Shown: positions 1-7,193 of the stretch, one piece after another
Layout of the letters: each line of letters starts with the position of its first letter
How positions within the stretch are numbered: position 1 is the stretch's first letter
Source of the DNA: Dehalococcoidia bacterium
Lineage (GTDB): Bacteria; Chloroflexota; Dehalococcoidia; Dehalococcoidales; UBA1222
Reading direction: 5' to 3'
Length of the DNA: 7,193 nt
NCBI GenBank assembly: GCA_009784845.1
Contig: WQXK01000038.1
Location: 1 to 7,193, forward strand
Notes under the pieces: model-generated
What the model saw: the letters and a program-made list of their open reading frames with translations, nothing else
Databases searched by the model: none
What the model was told of the DNA's origin: nothing
Program-made: the position numbers and the translations under genes

Positions 1-166
1 GCTGGTTATTGCCTATGTGGTTCCATATTGTATTCCGACGGTCTTTTACGGGCTGGAGTCTTTCTTTGCCGTGATACAGGCTCTAATATTTGGTGCTTTG
101 ACAATAGTCTACATATCATTGTCTGTCAGTAGTCATGACTCTGCAGCGCATCATAAAGCGACTTAA
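1..166 (+). CDS. atpB: F0 ATP synthase subunit a, C-terminal end (partial)
   Basis: This is the 3' end of a gene that begins outside the window. The reading frame starts at base 2 and gives 54 residues before the TAA at 164-166. Subunit a forms the static ion half-channels against the c-ring in the membrane. The visible part is a hydrophobic last helix containing IQALIFGALTIVYISLS, which lines up with LQAFIFMVLTIVYLSMA at the end of E. coli subunit a, including the conserved glutamine (E. coli Gln252). It ends in a short polar His-rich tail (SSHDSAAHHKAT). The essential channel arginine lies upstream and is not visible. Its position directly before atpE is the normal operon order, which supports the call. 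What is seen is the C-terminal motif and the context; the rest is family knowledge. Confidence 0.93.
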   Translation, partial: LVIAYVVPYCIPTVFYGLESFFAVIQALIFGALTIVYISLSVSSHDSAAHHKAT

Positions 167-214
167 CAAAATAATTCTGGTTATTGAAAATAATTTTAGG
201 AGGCTTGGTTAAAA
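167..214 (+). promoter_or_regulatory. A/T-rich translation initiation region of atpE with strong Shine-Dalgarno
   Basis: The 48-base atpB-atpE gap is very A/T-rich and contains AGGAGG at 199-204, ten bases before the atpE ATG. It shows no stable hairpin, only an A/U-only 5-bp possibility around 181-193. An unstructured A/U-rich leader with a full Shine-Dalgarno is what efficient translation of the multi-copy c subunit would need; in E. coli the corresponding atpE initiation region is a known translational enhancer. The functional reading here is inference. Confidence 0.6.
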
Positions 215-445
215 ATGGATGCTGAAGCAGCTAAATTGTTGGGTGCTGGTCTTGCCATGGGGCTGGGTGCTATCGGGCCTGGTGTAGGTCTTGGACTTAT
301 TGGTAATGCCATGCTCAATGGCGTTGCACGCAACCCGGAAGCGCAGGGGCGTATGTTTACAAACATGATTTTGATGGCCGGTCTTACGGAAGCCGTTGCA
401 ATTTACGCCTTGGTTATTTCTATTTTACTGATTTTTGTCGCATAG
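215..445 (+). CDS. atpE: F0 ATP synthase subunit c (proteolipid, rotor ring)
   Basis: This 76-residue hairpin protein forms the membrane rotor ring. Helix 1 (about residues 8-30) carries the glycine-rich packing motif [12 protein letters not shown] (16-27). The polar loop is ARNPEAQGR (38-46), which contacts gamma and epsilon. Helix 2 (about 48-75) contains the ion-carrying carboxylate Glu59 in LTEAVAIY. Residue 60 is Ala, not Ser, and the helix 1 position that is Gln in Na+-type rings is hydrophobic (Leu26), so the ring looks H+-coupled. Length is normal for bacterial c subunits. The ATG follows AGGAGG at good spacing. The ends ([14 protein letters not shown] and [11 protein letters not shown]) resemble, from memory, Dehalococcoidia c subunits. 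Ring size cannot be read from the sequence. Confidence 0.98.
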   Translation: MDAEAAKLLGAGLAMGLGAIGPGVGLGLIGNAMLNGVARNPEAQGRMFTNMILMAGLTEAVAIYALVISILLIFVA

Positions 446-476
446 GATATAGACTTTGTACCCAGGAGGGTGATAA

Positions 477-986
477 GTGAACCCATTAGAGAAACTTGGA
501 TTTGATTCAGGTCATTTTATAGCGCAGTTGGTAGGCTTTGGCTTGTTGCTTTTTGTGCTTTGGCTATTTGCCTATAAGCCCATCATGAGAATGATGGATA
601 CTAGGGCAGCTAAGATAAGAGAAAGCTTAGAGGCTGGTGAGCGTGCCAAGGCTGAGGCTGCAGATGCCGAGAAGGAAGTGGCCAAGAAGATAGAAGAGGC
701 CAGTGCTTCCGGGCAGAAAATTGTGGATCAGGCTGTTAAGACAGCTGATGACGTGCGGCATCGTGCTGAGCAGGATGCTCGCAAGCAGACTGATGCCATG
801 ATAGAGAAAGCCCGTGTCGAGATTGCTCACGAGAAAGAAGAGGCTGCGGCCGATTTGCGCAAGGAAGTGGCTGATTTGGCTGTTTCCGTTGCCAGTAAGA
901 CGCTTGGGCGTATTTTGGATGAGGCAACTCAGAAGCAGATAATTGATGAGGCTTTAAAAGAAGCTGCCGTATTGGGCAAAACGTAA
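477..986 (+). CDS. atpF: F0 ATP synthase subunit b (peripheral stalk)
   Basis: The 169-residue b subunit holds F1 static against F0. Residues about 14-33 form one hydrophobic membrane helix (FIAQLVGFGLLLFVLWLFAY), followed at once by KPIMRMMDTR and then a long charged, Ala/Glu/Lys-rich helix (about 40-145) expected to be the dimeric right-handed coiled coil. The C-terminal part (KTLGRILDEATQKQIIDEAL, about 141-160) is the region that docks to delta. The start is GTG, chosen because an almost perfect Shine-Dalgarno, AGGAGGGTGAT (464-474), ends two bases before it and because the membrane helix begins soon after. There is one b gene and no b' gene, so a homodimer is expected. The gap to atpE is 31 bases. 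Confidence 0.96.
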   Translation: MNPLEKLGFDSGHFIAQLVGFGLLLFVLWLFAYKPIMRMMDTRAAKIRESLEAGERAKAEAADAEKEVAKKIEEASASGQKIVDQAVKTADDVRHRAEQDARKQTDAMIEKARVEIAHEKEEAAADLRKEVADLAVSVASKTLGRILDEATQKQIIDEALKEAAVLGKT

Positions 987-1009
987 AACCTGCGTAGAGA
1001 GAAAAAGTT

Positions 1010-1543
1010 ATGGCTACTAATATGCAAGCCAAAGATTTGGCAAAGGGCCTTTTTGATGCTGGGATGAATGAAAAGCAGCCCAGCAAATGGTTGGGTGAGT
1101 TGCGCAAAGTTGCTGACCTTGCCTCTGATGCATCTTTGATGGCGCAATTGGGCAAGGACGGTCCTGCTGCAGATAAGTTGCAGTTGCTAAATGAGCGTGC
1201 CGGCGGTCTCAGCCAGGAAATATTGGGCGTTGTGGCCCGCCTGCTGGAAAAAGGGAAACTCGGCGAGTTGCCTTATTTGGCCATTGAGTATCAGCACCTG
1301 CTGGATATGTATTATGGAGTGCAGGGTGTTGAGGTAGCTGAGATTACCACGGCTATTGCCTTGGATGATGAATACAAGTTGTCCTTGGGCAAAAAACTGG
1401 GCGAAATTATGGGGCATCCTGTGGTAATCAAAGCCAATGTAGATGCGTCAATTGTAGGCGGTATTCGCATTCGTGTGGGCGATAAGCTCATTGATGGTAG
1501 CCTACGTCATAAATTGGATATGCTGAGTAAGGAGTTACTCTAG
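1010..1543 (+). CDS. atpH: F1 ATP synthase subunit delta (OSCP)
   Basis: Delta (177 residues) links the top of the alpha3beta3 head to the b-subunit stalk. The C-terminal third is highly typical: VDASIVGGIRIRVGDKLIDG (144-163) followed by SLRHKLDMLSKEL matches the OSCP/delta C-terminal signature. The N-terminal helical domain (about 1-105) is divergent: the common YAxALF-like motif appears only as AKGLFDAG (11-18), with no leading aromatic residue. The ATG at 1010 has only a weak purine-rich ribosome site (GAGAGA, 997-1002), the poorest in the operon. The stop (TAG) abuts the atpA ATG with no spacer, so atpA is probably translationally coupled to it. Length is normal for the family. Confidence 0.95.
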   Translation: MATNMQAKDLAKGLFDAGMNEKQPSKWLGELRKVADLASDASLMAQLGKDGPAADKLQLLNERAGGLSQEILGVVARLLEKGKLGELPYLAIEYQHLLDMYYGVQGVEVAEITTAIALDDEYKLSLGKKLGEIMGHPVVIKANVDASIVGGIRIRVGDKLIDGSLRHKLDMLSKELL

Positions 1544-3049
1544 ATGACAAATGCAAAACAGGATATTATTTCCGCACTGAAGGCTCAGGTCGAGCAGTTT
1601 GGCTCTGAGGTCAAGGTTGTTGATGTCGGTAACGTGCTGACCGTAGGTGACGGCGTAGCCATTATCAACGGACTTTCGGCAGCTAAATCAAATGAGTTGC
1701 TACAGTTCCCGGGGGATGTCATCGGCATTGCCCTTAATCTTGGTGAAGACAGTGTGTCCGCCGTTGTTCTGGGCGACGACTCCGGCATCAAGGAAGGAGA
1801 TGAAGTGCGTGCAACCGGCCGTGTGGCCGAGATTCCTGTGGGCAATAGCCTTATAGGAAGGGTGGTTGATCCGCTTGGTCGTCCGCTTGATGGCAAAGGT
1901 GTTATTAAAACTGACCGCACTAGACCGCTGGAGAAAATGGCTCCCAATGTGGTGGTGCGCCGCTCCGTAGATACTCCGGTGCAGACTGGTATCAAATGCG
2001 TAGATGCCATGATCCCCATCGGACGTGGTCAACGCGAGCTTATTATTGGCGATCGTTCCACTGGTAAAACGGCTTTGGCTCTCGATGCCATTATCAACCA
2101 GAAGGGCGGCGACCTGATTTGTATTTATGTCGCCATCGGGCAAAAAGCCTCCAAGGTGGCTCAGGTGGTTGGCAAACTTGAGGAGATGGGTGCAATGGAG
2201 CACACCATCGTGGTGGCAGCCAATGCCGCTGACTCAGTGGCGTTGCAGTATTTGGCGCCTTATGCCGGTTGCGCTATTGGCGAGGAATTCATGGAAGCTG
2301 GCAAAGATGCCTTGGTTGTCTATGACGACCTTTCAAAGCATGGCTGGGCTTATCGCCAGATGTCTTTGCTGCTTCGTCGTCCTCCGGGTCGCGAAGCTTA
2401 CCCCGGTGACGTGTTTTATCTGCACAGCCGCTTGTTGGAACGTGCTGCCAGATTGGATGAAGCCCATGGTGGCGGTTCATTGACGGCTTTGCCTGTCATT
2501 GAAACCCAGGCTGGCGACGTGTCTGCTTATATTCCAACCAATGTTATTTCTATTACGGACGGGCAGTTGTATTTGGAAACTGACCTGTTTAACGCCGGCG
2601 TTCGTCCTGCTCTCAATGCAGGTACATCGGTGTCCCGCGTAGGCTCTGCCGCTCAAACCAAGGCCATGAAAAAAGTGGCCGGCAAGCTAAAGCTGGCTAT
2701 GGCGCAATATCGTGAGTTGGCCGCATTCGCTCAGTTTGGTGCATCAGAGTTGGATAAGTCCACTCAGGCTCAGCTTGATCGCGGTCGTCGCATTACGGAA
2801 ATCCTGAAACAACCGCAGTACGTACCCATGCCGCTTGAGCAACAAGTGATGATTCTCTATGCTGCCATAAATGGTTTTGTAGATGACGTTGCGCCTGCCA
2901 AGATGGGTGATTTTGAGAATAGTTTCCATCAGTATATGCTCACTCAGCATCCTGAAGTCGGTGAGGCGATTGCCAAGACCAAGACACTGGACGACGATAC
3001 AGAAGAAAAGTTGAAGACAGCGATTGCAGACTTCAAGAAGACTTTCTAG
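1544..3049 (+). CDS. atpA: F1 ATP synthase subunit alpha
   Basis: Alpha (501 residues) alternates with beta in the F1 hexamer and binds non-catalytic nucleotide. An N-terminal beta-barrel (about 25-92; [14 protein letters not shown] at 31-44) is followed by the nucleotide-binding core with P-loop GDRSTGKT (169-176). Next come [13 protein letters not shown] (260-272), [19 protein letters not shown] (275-293), [11 protein letters not shown] (331-341) and the signature [10 protein letters not shown] (355-364). Arg365 in VSRVGSAAQ is the arginine finger that reaches the beta catalytic site. A helical C-terminal domain follows, and the length is full. The P-loop has Ser172 where most alpha subunits have Gln (GDRQTGKT). 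The Shine-Dalgarno AAGGAG (1529-1534) lies inside the end of atpH, and the ATG follows the atpH stop directly. Confidence 0.99.
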   Translation: MTNAKQDIISALKAQVEQFGSEVKVVDVGNVLTVGDGVAIINGLSAAKSNELLQFPGDVIGIALNLGEDSVSAVVLGDDSGIKEGDEVRATGRVAEIPVGNSLIGRVVDPLGRPLDGKGVIKTDRTRPLEKMAPNVVVRRSVDTPVQTGIKCVDAMIPIGRGQRELIIGDRSTGKTALALDAIINQKGGDLICIYVAIGQKASKVAQVVGKLEEMGAMEHTIVVAANAADSVALQYLAPYAGCAIGEEFMEAGKDALVVYDDLSKHGWAYRQMSLLLRRPPGREAYPGDVFYLHSRLLERAARLDEAHGGGSLTALPVIETQAGDVSAYIPTNVISITDGQLYLETDLFNAGVRPALNAGTSVSRVGSAAQTKAMKKVAGKLKLAMAQYRELAAFAQFGASELDKSTQAQLDRGRRITEILKQPQYVPMPLEQQVMILYAAINGFVDDVAPAKMGDFENSFHQYMLTQHPEVGEAIAKTKTLDDDTEEKLKTAIADFKKTF

Positions 3050-3065
3050 GATAAAGGAATAGATT

Positions 3066-3935
3066 GTGGGTAATGTTCGTCTGATAAGACGGCGCATCAG
3101 AGGCGTTCAAAGCATCTCCAAGATTACTAAGGCTATGGAGATGATAGCTGCGTCAAAGATGCGGCGTACTCAGGAGCGCGGTCTGCAAGGCAGACCTTAT
3201 ACCCAAAAAATTACAGAGGTTATAGCGGCTTTGTCTGCTGTAACACAAGGTAAGTCAACGTCACATCCGTTGCTGGACGTGCGCCAGTCGCCGAAGCGTA
3301 TCGGACTTGTGCATATCGCACCAGATCGCGGTCTGTCCGGTGGTTTGGTATCCAACCTGAATCGCAAGACGGCCAATTTCATACTGGAAGAGGGCAAGCC
3401 TGCCTCAGTTGTGGCCGTAGGACGCAAGGGCGTGGAGTTTATGCGGCGCACTTCGCAGGATGTTGTGGCGGAGTTTTCGCAGCTTGGTGATAAGCCAAGC
3501 CTGCTTGATACGCTTCCGATTTCGCGTATTGTTATGGATGATTTCATCAGTGGCAAGGTTGATGCCGTCTACATCTGCTATGCACGTTTTGTTAACACTA
3601 TGGTGCAGGCCCCGACAGTTACACGGATTTTACCGGTGGCTGCCGCAACGCTTGGCGAAGAAGGTGCCAAGAATCAGATGTCTTATATGTTTGAGCCTGA
3701 TGCGGAAACAGTACTCAATGCACTTTTGCCGCGCTTTGTGGAAATGGGGGTATACCACTCAATTTTGGAGTCTATTGCCAGTGAGCAGTCTGCCCGTATG
3801 ATAGCCATGCGCAATGCAACAAAGAGTGCTCATGATCTGATTGATGATTTGACGCTGGTTTATAACAAGGCTCGACAGGAATCTATTACTACAGAGCTGC
3901 TTGATATTATCGGAGGAGCTGCGGCTCTAACTTAG
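3066..3935 (+). CDS. atpG: F1 ATP synthase subunit gamma (central rotor shaft)
   Basis: Gamma (289 residues) is the asymmetric shaft that turns inside alpha3beta3. The N-terminal helix carries RIRGVQSISKITKAMEMIA (about 10-28) and the C-terminal helix ends with ITTELLDIIGGAAA (274-287), which fits the gamma signature [IV]TxExx[DE]xxxGAx[SAKR]. These two helices form the coiled-coil shaft. Between them is the Rossmann-like globular domain with IAPDRGLSGGLVSNLNR (84-100), where the usual Cys of RGLCGG is Ser. I see no inserted segment of the chloroplast redox type. The start is GTG at 3066, chosen because AAAGGAA (3053-3059) is well spaced and the MGNVRLIRRRI opening fits the family. The gap to atpA is 16 bases. 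Confidence 0.97.
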   Translation: MGNVRLIRRRIRGVQSISKITKAMEMIAASKMRRTQERGLQGRPYTQKITEVIAALSAVTQGKSTSHPLLDVRQSPKRIGLVHIAPDRGLSGGLVSNLNRKTANFILEEGKPASVVAVGRKGVEFMRRTSQDVVAEFSQLGDKPSLLDTLPISRIVMDDFISGKVDAVYICYARFVNTMVQAPTVTRILPVAAATLGEEGAKNQMSYMFEPDAETVLNALLPRFVEMGVYHSILESIASEQSARMIAMRNATKSAHDLIDDLTLVYNKARQESITTELLDIIGGAAALT

Positions 3936-5333
<1,398 letters not shown>

Positions 5334-5343
5334 GTTTTGATTG

Positions 5344-5766
5344 ATGTCAAAGATTAAACTTGATATTGTTACTGCGGAGCGCATGGTCTATTCCGAGGAT
5401 GTGGATGAGGTCATCGTTCCGGGTATTGAAGGCGAGTTCGGTGTGCTTCCGCAGCATTCACCGCTGATGACTATTTTGGCCCCGGGTGAGTTGGTGATTA
5501 AGAACGACGATACCGAGGTTGATATGGCGGTGTCCGGCGGATTTATTGAGGTGCGCCCGGATCACGTGATTGTTTTGGCAGACTCGGCCGAACGGGCTGA
5601 GGAAATTGATATTGCCCGAGCTGAGGAGGCCCGCGAGCGTGCCGAGCAGGCCAAGGAAGAGGCTCCGTCAGGAAGCGCAGAGGCATCATTGGCTGCTGAG
5701 GCTGCCCTTAAGCGTGCGCTGACTCGTATCAAGGTGGCACGTCGCCGCCGCGAAAGACCGCTGTAG
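5344..5766 (+). CDS. atpC: F1 ATP synthase subunit epsilon
   Basis: Epsilon (140 residues from this ATG) couples gamma to the c-ring and inhibits ATP hydrolysis. The N-terminal beta-sandwich contains the family motif [15 protein letters not shown] (29-43). Two C-terminal helices follow, Ala/Glu-rich at about 82-106 and Lys/Arg-rich at about 113-137, separated by a short APSGS linker. IDIARA at 88-93 matches the I/L-D-x-x-R-A motif of ATP-binding epsilon subunits such as that of thermophilic Bacillus PS3. The frame also opens with a TTG at 5341, immediately before this ATG. AGG at 5332-5334, at the atpD stop, could serve either, and I prefer ATG. This is the last gene of the operon, 10 bases after atpD and followed by a terminator. 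Confidence 0.96.
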   Translation: MSKIKLDIVTAERMVYSEDVDEVIVPGIEGEFGVLPQHSPLMTILAPGELVIKNDDTEVDMAVSGGFIEVRPDHVIVLADSAERAEEIDIARAEEARERAEQAKEEAPSGSAEASLAAEAALKRALTRIKVARRRRERPL

Positions 5767-5788
5767 CCTGCACAAACAGATGCTAATT

Positions 5789-5818
5789 AAAAAGAGGGGA
5801 GAGATCCCCTCTTTTTTT
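5789..5818. terminator. Rho-independent terminator, probably bidirectional
   Basis: A perfect 12-bp inverted repeat (5789-5800 with 5805-5816; core AAAGAGGGGA/TCCCCTCTTT) encloses a GAGA tetraloop. On the plus strand it ends in seven T (5812-5818), a classic terminator for the atp operon 22 bases after the atpC stop. Read on the minus strand it ends CTTTTTAATT, so it can also stop the converging rimM transcript, whose stop codon is at 5842-5844. Confidence 0.95.
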
Positions 5819-5841
5819 GTGTCCAAAACGCAGGAAAAAAG

Positions 5842-6375
5842 TTATTCCAGCAGCCCCTCAATAGGCTCAATTACAAGGATGCCTTTTTTCAGGTCGATAC
5901 TCTTGATGATATCCTTTGTTGCCGGAATGAGAACATCTTTACAGCCCGGGTTTTGCACAACATAGACGTCGTTACCGCAGTTTAAGATTTGGCCAACCTT
6001 GCCAATGACATCTCCGTCTTTGGTGCGCACCTCAAGCCCGATGATATCAAACTGGTAGTATTGCCACTCGGGCAGCTCAAAAAGTGCGCTTGAGGAAATT
6101 TCCAATGCCTTGCGGCTCAGCTTGGCGGCATCCTCCGGCGTATCAATACCGGGCAGCTTTAGTATAACCTCCCCCTTTTGCCAGATGACCTTCTCAATGA
6201 TGAGGGCTTGTTTGTCGAGATACACCTCTGCGCCTTGTTTGAAGCGTTCGGGAAAGTCGGTAGTAGGGCGTACTTTGAATGCTCCCTTAAGTCCCCAAGC
6301 GCCCAAAATAACCCCTATGGTGATGAAATCGGAGGGTTCGGCGGGAGCCGGCTTAATAGGGTTTGTATCGGACAT
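5842..6375 (-). CDS. rimM: Ribosome maturation factor RimM
   Basis: RimM (177 residues) binds ribosomal protein S19 and assists 30S head assembly and 16S rRNA maturation in the cytoplasm. The N-terminal RimM domain (about 16-98) shows ITIGVILGAWGLKGAFKV (18-35) and the conserved TTDFPERF (38-45). The C-terminal PRC-barrel domain (about 104-177) shows YYQFDIIGLEV (106-116), GKVGQILNCGNDVYVV (125-140), DVLIPA (147-152) and the terminal GLLE. The first 15 residues are Pro-rich and variable. The ATG at 6373-6375 follows a strong Shine-Dalgarno, AAGGGGG (6380-6386, minus strand). It is the last gene of the rpsP unit, separated from khpA by 84 bases. trmD and rplS, which often follow, are absent because the convergent atp operon comes next. 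Confidence 0.97.
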   Translation of the reverse strand: MSDTNPIKPAPAEPSDFITIGVILGAWGLKGAFKVRPTTDFPERFKQGAEVYLDKQALIIEKVIWQKGEVILKLPGIDTPEDAAKLSRKALEISSSALFELPEWQYYQFDIIGLEVRTKDGDVIGKVGQILNCGNDVYVVQNPGCKDVLIPATKDIIKSIDLKKGILVIEPIEGLLE

Positions 6376-6396
6376 TATTCCCCCTTAAATGCACAA

Positions 6397-6435
6397 CACC
6401 CCACAGGCTCAAAAGGAGTTGAGCTTGATGGGGTG
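6397..6435 (-). other. Two-part hairpin between khpA and rimM with anti-Shine-Dalgarno-like loop
   Basis: In the transcript an outer 7-bp stem, CACCCCA (6435-6429) with TGGGGTG (6403-6397), and an inner 6-bp stem, GCTCAA (6424-6419) with TTGAGC (6412-6407), are separated by a small internal loop (4 and 3 bases). The terminal loop is CTCCTT (6418-6413). No U-run follows, so it is not a terminator. The loop equals part of the 16S rRNA 3' end and can pair with the rimM Shine-Dalgarno AAGGGG (6381-6386) using one G-U. The stems are seen directly; a role in rimM translation or mRNA processing is inference. Confidence 0.6.
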
Positions 6436-6459
6436 CGCAAAAAATATTCCGTGATGAAA

Positions 6460-6690
6460 TCAGATAATTTCAAGGCTGGCTTTTGTGCCTGCCTTGGCAG
6501 CTTTTACGCGAATAATGGAACGGATAGCCTGGGCGATACGCCCCTGCTTGCCGATAATACGACCCTTATCCTCGTCGGCGACCTTGAGTTTCAGGACTGT
6601 GCCGTTTTCAATGTCAGTCTCTTCGGTTATTTCCACGGCATCTGGGTCATTAACCAGTGATTTGGCGATGTACTCCACTAATTCTTTCAT
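6460..6690 (-). CDS. khpA: KH-domain RNA-binding protein, KhpA/YlqC type
   Basis: A 76-residue protein that is essentially one KH domain. It opens MKELVEYIAKSLVNDPDAVE, typical of the KhpA/YlqC family, and carries the nucleic-acid-gripping GxxG loop in GRIIGKQGRIAQAIRSII (43-60; GKQG at 47-50). Family members bind RNA in the cytoplasm and in Gram-positives pair with KhpB/Jag; they are regularly encoded between rpsP and rimM, as here. The frame stays open further upstream (to 6786), but the ATG at 6688-6690 is chosen because it starts the conserved family N-terminus and has GGAGA just before it. The upstream frame only overlaps rpsP. The start overlaps the rpsP stop as ATGA, which suggests translational coupling. 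Confidence 0.95.
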   Translation of the reverse strand: MKELVEYIAKSLVNDPDAVEITEETDIENGTVLKLKVADEDKGRIIGKQGRIAQAIRSIIRVKAAKAGTKASLEII

Positions 6691-6956
6691 TTGGTCTCCT
6701 TTTCTGCCTTGAGCTTGTCCATAATACCGACCTTTTTGAGCAATCTGGCAACGGTTTCCGTTGGCTGCGCTCCCTTCTTGAGCCAATCAAGAGCGAGAGC
6801 CTCTTCAAAAGTGACAGCCTCAGGATCGGTCAAGGGGTTATAGCGGCCAATAATACTGATAAACGCACCATCGCGAGAGGCACGTGAGTCGGCTACAACA
6901 ATGCGGTAGCAGGGCTTTTTCAGAGCACCAACACGGCGTAATTTGATTTTTACCAT
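6687..6956 (-). CDS. rpsP: 30S ribosomal protein S16
   Basis: S16 (89 residues) is an early-assembling 30S protein that binds 16S rRNA. The sequence is typical throughout: MVKIKLRRVGALKKPCYRIV (1-20), ADSRASRDGAFISIIGRYNP (22-41), then ALDWLKKGAQPTETVARLL (55-73) and a Lys-rich tail. The usual Glu-rich FIE(x)IG stretch reads FISIIG, a small variation. The ATG at 6954-6956 has AAAGGA (6963-6968, minus strand) at good spacing and a consensus promoter just upstream. It is therefore the first gene of the rpsP-khpA-rimM unit. Its TGA overlaps the khpA ATG by four bases. Length fits bacterial S16. Confidence 0.98.
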   Translation of the reverse strand: MVKIKLRRVGALKKPCYRIVVADSRASRDGAFISIIGRYNPLTDPEAVTFEEALALDWLKKGAQPTETVARLLKKVGIMDKLKAEKETK

Positions 6957-6978
6957 GAGTAATCCTTTCTAAACGCTA

Positions 6979-7007
6979 ATTATGCCTGATTGATAGTACG
7001 CTGTCAA
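6979..7007 (-). promoter_or_regulatory. Sigma-70-type promoter for rpsP-khpA-rimM
   Basis: On the minus strand there is TTGACA (7007-7002), a 17-base spacer, then CATAAT (6984-6979): a perfect -35, optimal spacing and a -10 with five of six consensus bases. Transcription would start near 6972, giving a short leader of about 15 bases that contains the AAAGGA ribosome site. This fits a strong constitutive promoter for ribosomal genes. Confidence 0.85.
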
Positions 7008-7070
7008 TAGCGCAGTTTTGCAGGGAAACAGAAGTATCTTTTTGAGGCAAAAAGTGCGCATGTTTTTCAC

Positions 7071-7193
7071 TTACACGTCCACTACTGTGCCGATGAAGAT
7101 GGGCAGATTTGTTTCGCAGTCAACAATCATATAGACGAACGGGCGGTCAAGATGAACAGTTTTGTATTCTATAACAGCGGACGGATTACTTAA
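7071..7193 (-). CDS. Serpin-family protease inhibitor, C-terminal end (partial)
   Basis: Only the last 40 residues are inside the window, ending in TAA at 7073-7071. The string VHLDRPFVYMI fits the PROSITE serpin pattern (PS00284) at every position, and the following ETNLPIFIGTVVDV matches the last strands of serpins (compare TKSPLFMGKVVNP in alpha-1-antitrypsin). By alignment to antitrypsin and PAI-1 the scissile bond of the reactive loop would fall close to residues NPSAVI at the window edge, but the exact P1 residue cannot be fixed from this fragment. Serpins inhibit proteases by a suicide-trapping mechanism; bacterial members are uncommon and may be exported. Any signal peptide lies outside the window. 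The gene ends 64 bases upstream of the rpsP promoter and no clear terminator lies between. Confidence 0.9.
   Translation of the reverse strand, partial: LSNPSAVIEYKTVHLDRPFVYMIVDCETNLPIFIGTVVDV

Noticed and set aside
181..193. Small inverted repeat TTATT-GAA-AATAA before atpE as a regulatory hairpin.
   Set aside because: Five A-U pairs with a 3-base loop would not be stable; it is expected by chance in such A/T-rich sequence.
736..1155. Open frame on the minus strand across the atpF-atpH junction.
   Set aside because: It is antisense to two well-supported genes and gives a low-complexity, unrecognisable protein.
6178..6660. Plus-strand open frame running opposite rimM and khpA.
   Set aside because: It is a shadow of two conserved genes on the other strand, with no promoter or convincing ribosome site.
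6691..6786. Extending khpA upstream by 32 codons along its open frame.
   Set aside because: The added residues only overlap rpsP out of frame and do not look like the family; the ATG at 6690 has a ribosome site and the conserved N-terminus.
7038..7054. Inverted repeat CTTTTTG-AGG-CAAAAAG downstream of the serpin stop, as a possible serpin terminator.
   Set aside because: The 7-bp stem is almost all A-U with a 3-base loop and no U-run follows on the minus strand, so termination is not supported.

Overview
The window is a housekeeping region from a bacterium and holds two convergent transcription units plus one gene end at the right edge. On the plus strand, bases 1-5766 carry a nearly complete F-type ATP synthase operon in the standard bacterial order: the end of atpB (a), then atpE (c), atpF (b), atpH (delta), atpA (alpha), atpG (gamma), atpD (beta) and atpC (epsilon). 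Spacing is tight, from 0 to 48 bases, and every gene looks intact. The b subunit is a single 169-residue chain, with no duplicated b/b' pair. A strong hairpin terminator at 5789-5818 closes the operon.

On the minus strand, reading right to left, a near-consensus promoter (6979-7007) drives rpsP (ribosomal protein S16), a KhpA-type KH-domain protein and rimM (16S rRNA processing factor). rpsP and khpA overlap by four bases (ATGA). The 84-base khpA-rimM gap holds a two-part hairpin whose loop resembles the 16S anti-Shine-Dalgarno sequence and lies just upstream of the rimM ribosome binding site. The unit runs into the same terminator, which looks bidirectional. At the far right edge (7071-7193, minus strand) are the last 40 residues of a serpin, identified by an exact match to the serpin signature pattern.

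Together the ATP synthase genes encode a complete rotary enzyme. F0 (a, b, c) carries ions across the membrane, F1 (alpha, beta, gamma, delta, epsilon) makes or hydrolyses ATP, and epsilon carries the ATP-sensing IDxxRA motif. The c subunit lacks the Na+-coordinating residues and looks proton-coupled. The S16-KhpA-RimM unit serves 30S ribosome assembly and RNA binding.

Organism: the c subunit ([21 protein letters not shown] at the start, [11 protein letters not shown] at the end) resembles, from memory, those of Dehalococcoidia (Chloroflexota). A bacterial serpin is compatible with that. This placement is a tentative inference without a search. I do not see a previously undescribed multi-gene system here. 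The items most worth a second look are the serpin at the edge and the hairpin before rimM.
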